A stretch of 13,446 nucleotides of DNA from Bacteroidota bacterium (GTDB lineage: Bacteria > Bacteroidota > Bacteroidia > Bacteroidales > GCA-2748055), in the NCBI GenBank assembly GCA_024244665.1, contig JAAEOI010000689.1, positions 1 through 13,446 on the forward strand, written 5' to 3'. A program made the translations under genes and the position numbers. How positions within the stretch are numbered: position 1 is the stretch's first letter; every line of letters begins with the position of its first letter. Below are positions 8,284 through 13,446 of the stretch, piece by piece. The notes under the pieces are model-generated. The model saw only the letters and a list, made by a program, of their open reading frames with translations. It did not search any database and was not told where the DNA came from.

Positions 8284-10884
8284 TTAAGGCTTCTTCAACC
8301 TGATACTGATATCCCTGCTGTCACCCGATAACCATACTTTTCCTTTCTTGAAATCTTTCTTTACAATTTCCCCTGTATTCGAATGTACCGAAGCGATATT
8401 ATTCACACACATAGGAATATCCACCAGCACACTTCCTCCTGATCTGTCTCCATTTATCAGGACATGTATCTCCTTACCTGTTTTCTGTATGCTGAAGCCT
8501 ATTTTCTTATTGTTATTTATTCGTACGTTTTTCCAAGCAATGGACTTTCCGGAATTCAGCCATTCATCTGTGATTCCCCGGCCAAGAATAACGGTTCCGT
8601 CTGCACGCACGGAAACACATAACTGCAGCATGGTTTGCCTTATGAAACCAAGCCCCCATGTCTCCAGACCGATAGCAGGCCGTGTCCAGTCACCTTCTTT
8701 AAACATTCTGAAACTTTCACCCCAGTTGTAAGGTACTGATTGCACCTCGAGCAGCCATTCTATACTTTTCACAGGATAGGTTCTGTATTTATCTGAATAC
8801 AAAAGCGGCATGCCCATACCGGCATTGTATACGCTTCCGGCAGGGAAAGCCCACCATGCGCCAAAAGATCCGTCTGGCAAACCCAGATCTGCTGCTTTGC
8901 TTATCCATTTCTCAATCGAAAGGTCAAAATGGTCTTTCCATGTACCGCCATGATCGAATCCTTTTAACCAGGCATTCCACGGGAATGAGGACATCATCAG
9001 GCTTGTTCCCAGCCAGTTTCCCGGCCCGTTTATTGATAATTCATTGATATCGAATGCGAAATAGGCAAAATACCACTCTGCACCCATCTCTTTCATGGAA
9101 GTTTCCAGTACATCATTCAGGCATTGATTAAGGTCAGCTGAAATTTTTGCCGACCACTCCTTTTCCTCCTGCATTCCGAATTGCTCACAGATATAGTAGT
9201 ATGCCTGGAATCCGTGCAATGCAGCAAAGTTGTCCACCAGCAGGAAATTGTCGTGATTATCCAGGGTTCCCCCTTTTTCAATGAGGCCGTAAGCGCCAAC
9301 TCCCTTAAGAGATTCATCCATCTGACCGTCTCTCATACTACTTACGGAATGTGCACATTTTGTAATTATTGACAGCAGTTCTTGCGTGAAAAATCCCCTG
9401 TCTCCCGATAACTGCAGATACTGAGCCATGGCTGTAATGAACTTGGGGCCCGCATCATTGTATTTATTTCCTTGAGGCCTGCCCTTGCTCAGTGTTTTAA
9501 AGGATTCTCCGGTCATGATCTGCCTGGCAAGCTCCCAATTTCCCTCCATGGTATACTGTATGGCCATATTGGGAATATCATGGTTAAAGGTATGGTCATA
9601 CTGGGGAAATCCTGCCACATTTCCACCATCTGCTCTCTGCTGCAGATCTGTGGGGGTAAGGACCGTGGCGTTCCACATATAGGGCATGGAAGATTTCCAG
9701 AGATTTACAAATCTTTCATCGGGCAGGGAAACAGGCATGGTCAGGCCTGACATCTTATCATCTATTTCGTTTTTCGCGAGATGATAATTCCGGTCATACC
9801 CTCCTTCTTTCAGGATCTCTTCCCTGGATGCCACGCCATTGGCCGGGAAAACAAAATCACAGGTAATGGATTTGCCGGCTTCAATCTCATATTCGGTATA
9901 TATAATGTGGTCATTCTCCTTTTGCACTTTAAAATCACCGATGTTAAATGCTCTTTCTGACACATAGTTTCCGTTTAATAGCAATTTCACCTGATGCGGT
10001 TTGTCATCCAGGTTCTTTAATTCGACCCGGGAATAGATCACATTGGCTTTATCGTTGAGAAGTCTTCTTCCGAAATGCTCTATTTTCATCTCCACATGAT
10101 CTTTCACCCAGACGGACGTGGGGGCTGGCAGGTAATCCTCGGCAAGGCTCCATTTTATGGATTCCCTCCGATTATCAGCGAATTCATCGGGATAATAGGG
10201 TGTTCCACCATCAACACTTAGCAAGAACATCACAACGTCCATGCTGTTTTTATGCCAGGCGGGTTGAGAATTTGCCCAGATCTGAGCCCCATTTTCACCT
10301 TTAATCATCCTGGGCCTTCTTGGATAGAGTGCGCCACCCATAAGTGAGTTTGCTTTGGGATGCATTTCGCTCCAGCCGAAATAGATGTAATGTCTCTTTG
10401 CCAGCTGATTTTCATCTACAAGCAGATGATAGGGTTCAATAATGAATTTGATTTCCTCCTCATTGGTACTTGCCTTAAAGCATGTAAGCGTGTAATCATG
10501 AGTTCCTTTCTCCAAGTCAACTATTTCAAATACAGGAAACCTGTCGAAGTCATACAATTTTTCTCCATCAATTGTTATGTCCCCCCAGGATCGAATCTGG
10601 GTAGTGGTAGCCAGTATTTTGTATTTGCCTGTTTCCGGGACATCAAATTTCCCCTTGTATCTGACGGTATAATTTTCTTCATAGGGAGATATGGCCAGTG
10701 TCAGCGAACCGATTTTTCCCTCCACATCGGGTGTTTTTGAAAAATCAGGCTTATCCCTGGACATCTTATGATAAATCTCAAAGTCTATTCCCTTATGAAA
10801 TTGAACGTTTTCATCATTATTGCCGGATGCATAAGCCATCAGGGATAGCGAATACAACACAAGCAGTAAAATTCCTTTTTTCAT
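8284..10884 (-). CDS. PA14 plus six-hairpin glycosidase-like protein, family not recognised
   Basis: An 866-residue exported protein that I cannot place in a named glycoside hydrolase family. Residues 1-19 are a Sec signal (cleavage near AYA/S). Residues about 50-150 look like a PA14 carbohydrate-binding module: YTVRYKGKFDVPETGKYKI, then GDITIDGEKLYDFDRF, then LEKGTHDYTL. A beta-sandwich region follows to about 375. From about 385 to 760 the pattern is that of an alpha/alpha six-hairpin barrel: GFPQYDHTFNHDIPNMAIQY, DNHDNFLLVDNFAALHGFQAYYY, NWLGTSLMMSSFPWNAW, and GLETWGLGFIRQTML. The last 100 residues form a small beta-sandwich, as in GH63-, GH78- and debranching-type enzymes. Candidate catalytic acids are the aspartates near 430-437 and the glutamate of GLETW; this is inference. 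The gene is more AT-rich than its neighbours. It starts 25 bases after the GH78 stop, with 47 bases before the next gene. Confidence 0.7.
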   Translation of the reverse strand: MKKGILLLVLYSLSLMAYASGNNDENVQFHKGIDFEIYHKMSRDKPDFSKTPDVEGKIGSLTLAISPYEENYTVRYKGKFDVPETGKYKILATTTQIRSWGDITIDGEKLYDFDRFPVFEIVDLEKGTHDYTLTCFKASTNEEEIKFIIEPYHLLVDENQLAKRHYIYFGWSEMHPKANSLMGGALYPRRPRMIKGENGAQIWANSQPAWHKNSMDVVMFLLSVDGGTPYYPDEFADNRRESIKWSLAEDYLPAPTSVWVKDHVEMKIEHFGRRLLNDKANVIYSRVELKNLDDKPHQVKLLLNGNYVSERAFNIGDFKVQKENDHIIYTEYEIEAGKSITCDFVFPANGVASREEILKEGGYDRNYHLAKNEIDDKMSGLTMPVSLPDERFVNLWKSSMPYMWNATVLTPTDLQQRADGGNVAGFPQYDHTFNHDIPNMAIQYTMEGNWELARQIMTGESFKTLSKGRPQGNKYNDAGPKFITAMAQYLQLSGDRGFFTQELLSIITKCAHSVSSMRDGQMDESLKGVGAYGLIEKGGTLDNHDNFLLVDNFAALHGFQAYYYICEQFGMQEEKEWSAKISADLNQCLNDVLETSMKEMGAEWYFAYFAFDINELSINGPGNWLGTSLMMSSFPWNAWLKGFDHGGTWKDHFDLSIEKWISKAADLGLPDGSFGAWWAFPAGSVYNAGMGMPLLYSDKYRTYPVKSIEWLLEVQSVPYNWGESFRMFKEGDWTRPAIGLETWGLGFIRQTMLQLCVSVRADGTVILGRGITDEWLNSGKSIAWKNVRINNNKKIGFSIQKTGKEIHVLINGDRSGGSVLVDIPMCVNNIASVHSNTGEIVKKDFKKGKVWLSGDSRDISIRLKKP

Positions 10885-10909
10885 CAGAGCAATATTTAGA
10901 ATGATATAT

Positions 10910-13446
10910 CTACAGTTTGCTTACGAAACCATAAAATCCAGAACCCACCTCTAAGACGGCCCTGCCATTTTCCATTTTTACAAAATTTATACCTGGAACC
11001 TTGAGAATACTCTTGCTGTTTTCTGTGACATCGTCGATTTGTGTGGCAGGTACGTAAACCCTTGCAGTTGCGTTTGGCGGCACCATGATATTCCACGTAA
11101 ACACATCGTTCTCATGCTTCCAGTCACTTACAATCTCACCGTAGGGAGATTCAAAAGTGCATTTAACCCAGTCCACACTTTCGACCAGTGCCGGACGAAG
11201 GATCACATGCTTAAAGCCCGGTGCCTGGGAATCCCACCGAATGCCGGCCAGTCCACGGTAGAACCAGCCGCCTATGTAAGGAAAACACGAATGAATCTGT
11301 GAAAAATAGCCGTTCCACTGCTCCCAACAGGTAGTCGCCCCGTTTTCTACCATATATCCCCAGCCCGGATATGTCTTCTTATTGACATAAGTATCCACTA
11401 AATCATTACGGTCTGTTTCAATCAAATAATCTGTCATAAGCTGGGTACCAATCATTCCGGTATTTAGATGCCCTTTGTCCTCCACCATCAGTGTTTCAAG
11501 ATATTTCCGAAAAACAGTTTCTTGCAGGGAGTCCGGTGTCACCCCTGTTTTCAGGGGGAAAATCAGGTAGGGCTGCTCACCATTGGCATAAGTACTGTCT
11601 CCGGGATTATACCAGGCTTCATGAATCCTCTGCTGTGCATGACTCATCTCTTCTCCAAACTCTCTTACATCATCAACCTGGCCAAGCAAACCTGCAATAT
11701 CCTGCATGATCTGAAGCAGGTGAACCCTGTAACAATTATTGAAAAAGCGACGAGAAGAGTCCTCCACCCAATCTTTTTTGTCCATTCCCCTGCGGGGAGG
11801 CACCCAGTCACCCAGGTTGGGCCACTTTTCACCTGGGAATATATCCTGAAGTATACCATCCTCGCAATGTGAGTGAAGGTATTCCAGGTATTTTTTCATG
11901 CTTGGATACCCTTCCTGAAGAAGCCTGCGGTCATTGGAAAACAGGTAGGTTTTCCACGGAACCATAATGCACATGGCACCCCATGCCGGCCCACCCCCCG
12001 ACATATGAGGACATGGTGCGGTAAAGGGTACAAAACCATCTTCTTCCTGTTCATCCCACCAGTTATGCGACCATTTGGAGTACAGGTGAACGGCATTAAA
12101 ATTGTAACAGCCCAGGTCCATAATCGTCTGCCCGTCACCATAACCCAATCGTTCGCGATGCGGACAGTCCACAGTCTGGCCGCCCAGGTTCAGACAGCGG
12201 TAGGTCCATCGAACCATTTTATGAATCCTGTTATATAGTTCATTTGAACATGTGAATGTGCCCGTTTCAGCAACTTCTGTCTCCACAGCGACAGCCTTCA
12301 TGTCAGCCGTATCCGGCATATAGGACAATCCTTCGATGAGCACATAACGGAAAGCATGATAATTAAAAACATTTTTGAAAGTTTCTTCAGCGGCGCCTGC
12401 AGAGATAAATTCATCCCACTGCTCATAAACAGCAAAATCCTTCCTCCCCAACTTTACCCGCCATTTATCATCTTCCTTACGACCGTCTAAATCCCCATAG
12501 TACATGGAAATCTTCTGCCCCGGTGTCAGATGGTGAAAAGTCATATCCATCATACCGGTTAGATTGGTGCCGAAATCCACAAGGATGGTCTCATCGTCCA
12601 GCTTCTCAACTGTTTGCGGTGTTAAAACAGCAAATCCTGTATTGCCCCGACAGCTTTGGGCGCTGCAGGGAACCTCAGCCACTTCAACTTCGACTACCGG
12701 TTCCCAGTCCCCAATGGAGTTCTCCACCTGCCACCAATCCCGGTCGATATTACGTGCATCAAGCTGCTCACCACCAAATTTACCCCACCTCCATTCGCCA
12801 AGAAGAATTCTTTCACTGGGTTTGGTTTCCCAGGAGGTGTTGCTTACGATACGCTGTTGTTCACCATTGCCGGATAGTTCCAATTGTGCCCGGACAACCG
12901 GACTATGGTGTTTAACACCGGGTAAGCCTGGTGAATACCAACCGGAGCCCATCCATATGCCTAAACTGTTACTGCCCTTTTTAAGGTAGCTGCTTATGTC
13001 GTAGGTGCGATAGTAGCTTCGTTTACTATAATTTGATACAGCAGGGGCAAGGACTTCATTACCTACCTTTTGGCCATTGACAAAAAGTTCAAAATATCCC
13101 AATGCGGCAATATAGATGGTAGCTCTTTCGGGCATTTCATTCACAGTGAAGGGATGTTTGAAATAGGGCGCTGTAGCAGCCTCGGGTGTGCCGATCCACT
13201 TTGCCTTCCAGTCATCAGGGTTCAGCAGCCCAATTGTCCACCTGGCCGGTTCACTCCAGTCGGACGCTTTCCCGTCTTTATCCCAAACGCGGACCTTCCA
13301 GTAACAATGCATCCTGGATTCGAGGGTAGTCCCCTTGTATGTCACATGAATGGATTGATCCGATTCAGTCTTCCCGGAGTCCCAAAGATCCCCCGTATTT
13401 TTATCCAGCTTTTCAAGGGAGCTTGCTACTAGTACCTGGCATGCAG
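10910..13446 (-). CDS. GH78 alpha-L-rhamnosidase, 5' end beyond window
   Basis: An inverting alpha-L-rhamnosidase of family GH78 that removes terminal L-rhamnose. The frame stays open to the right edge, giving 844 coded residues; the missing part should hold the signal peptide and a few residues of the first domain. At the N-terminal side a fibronectin-like sheet is seen (QVLVASSLEKL, GDLWDSGK, CYWKVRVWD). The Bac_rhamnosid_N block is DWKAKWIG, IYIAALGYFELFVNGQKVGNEVLAPAVSNYSKR, MGSGWY. Then come ILVDFGTNLTGMMDM and the alpha/alpha barrel. The catalytic signature DCPHRERLGYGDG lies at 12131-12169, holding the Asp/Glu/Asp acids of the family. GATTCWEQWNG holds the likely base Glu at 11321-11323. 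HVILRPAL and FESPYGEIVSDW mark the C-terminal sandwich. A GTG at 13345 is within the open frame and is not the real start. Everything expected of the family inside the window is present. It is the first visible gene of the operon. Confidence 0.93.
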   Translation of the reverse strand, partial: ACQVLVASSLEKLDKNTGDLWDSGKTESDQSIHVTYKGTTLESRMHCYWKVRVWDKDGKASDWSEPARWTIGLLNPDDWKAKWIGTPEAATAPYFKHPFTVNEMPERATIYIAALGYFELFVNGQKVGNEVLAPAVSNYSKRSYYRTYDISSYLKKGSNSLGIWMGSGWYSPGLPGVKHHSPVVRAQLELSGNGEQQRIVSNTSWETKPSERILLGEWRWGKFGGEQLDARNIDRDWWQVENSIGDWEPVVEVEVAEVPCSAQSCRGNTGFAVLTPQTVEKLDDETILVDFGTNLTGMMDMTFHHLTPGQKISMYYGDLDGRKEDDKWRVKLGRKDFAVYEQWDEFISAGAAEETFKNVFNYHAFRYVLIEGLSYMPDTADMKAVAVETEVAETGTFTCSNELYNRIHKMVRWTYRCLNLGGQTVDCPHRERLGYGDGQTIMDLGCYNFNAVHLYSKWSHNWWDEQEEDGFVPFTAPCPHMSGGGPAWGAMCIMVPWKTYLFSNDRRLLQEGYPSMKKYLEYLHSHCEDGILQDIFPGEKWPNLGDWVPPRRGMDKKDWVEDSSRRFFNNCYRVHLLQIMQDIAGLLGQVDDVREFGEEMSHAQQRIHEAWYNPGDSTYANGEQPYLIFPLKTGVTPDSLQETVFRKYLETLMVEDKGHLNTGMIGTQLMTDYLIETDRNDLVDTYVNKKTYPGWGYMVENGATTCWEQWNGYFSQIHSCFPYIGGWFYRGLAGIRWDSQAPGFKHVILRPALVESVDWVKCTFESPYGEIVSDWKHENDVFTWNIMVPPNATARVYVPATQIDDVTENSKSILKVPGINFVKMENGRAVLEVGSGFYGFVSKL

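Noticed and set aside
11468..11872. A 134-codon open frame on the plus strand
   Set aside because: Antisense to the conserved barrel region of the GH78 gene with no domain or signal of its own; a shadow frame.
12564..12989. A 141-codon open frame on the plus strand
   Set aside because: It lies wholly opposite the GH78 gene, whose protein matches family motifs throughout; the antisense translation has no recognisable domain.
13343..13345. GTG at 13345 as the start of the GH78 gene
   Set aside because: The frame upstream stays open to the window edge and codes sequence typical of the GH78 N-terminal domain (QVLVASSLEKL, GDLWDSGK).
1..13446. tRNA or rRNA genes, CRISPR arrays, insertion sequences, long repeats
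   Set aside because: Coding sequence fills nearly all of the window; no repeat-spacer pattern, transposase motif or RNA gene signature was seen on either strand.

Overview
The window is a gene-dense, single-strand block of secreted carbohydrate-active enzymes. Seven genes, all on the minus strand, are transcribed from the right edge to the left with gaps of only 1 to 47 bases, so they very probably form one operon. Lipoprotein and Sec signals on almost every product, starts without clear Shine-Dalgarno sequences, and this mix of glycosidases and a sulfatase fit a Bacteroidota-type polysaccharide utilisation locus. A Verrucomicrobiota- or Kiritimatiellota-like host cannot be excluded. No SusC/SusD pair, regulator, transporter, RNA gene, mobile element or CRISPR array is present, so these would have to lie outside the window.

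In transcription order: (1) 13446-10910, a GH78 alpha-L-rhamnosidase cut by the right edge; (2) 10884-8284, a large PA14 plus six-hairpin glycosidase-like protein that I cannot place in a named family; (3) 8236-6776, an exported FAD-dependent oxidoreductase with a Tat-like leader; (4) 6774-4723, a protein with two Pectate_lyase_3-type beta-helix units whose start lies 1 base after the previous stop; (5) 4695-2125, a GH106-type alpha-L-rhamnosidase lipoprotein; (6) 2113-869, an S1 sulfatase; (7) 856-1, a GH29 alpha-L-fucosidase lipoprotein cut by the left edge.

Together the genes suggest outer-surface or periplasmic breakdown of a sulfated glycan containing alpha-L-rhamnose and alpha-L-fucose, such as an algal or other complex polysaccharide, or a plant pectin or arabinogalactan. 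The exact substrate is not readable from sequence. The sulfatase would unmask sugars, the two rhamnosidases and the fucosidase would trim them, and the beta-helix and six-hairpin proteins would act on the backbone or larger fragments. The FAD enzyme adds an unexplained oxidative step.

The strangest feature is that the last three genes each seem to lack a piece that their families normally have, without any loss of reading frame. The GH29 lacks roughly 50 residues around barrel strand 4, the sulfatase lacks its C-terminal subdomain, and the GH106 lacks roughly 250 residues. This could be local decay through deletions, real structural variation, or an assembly artefact.
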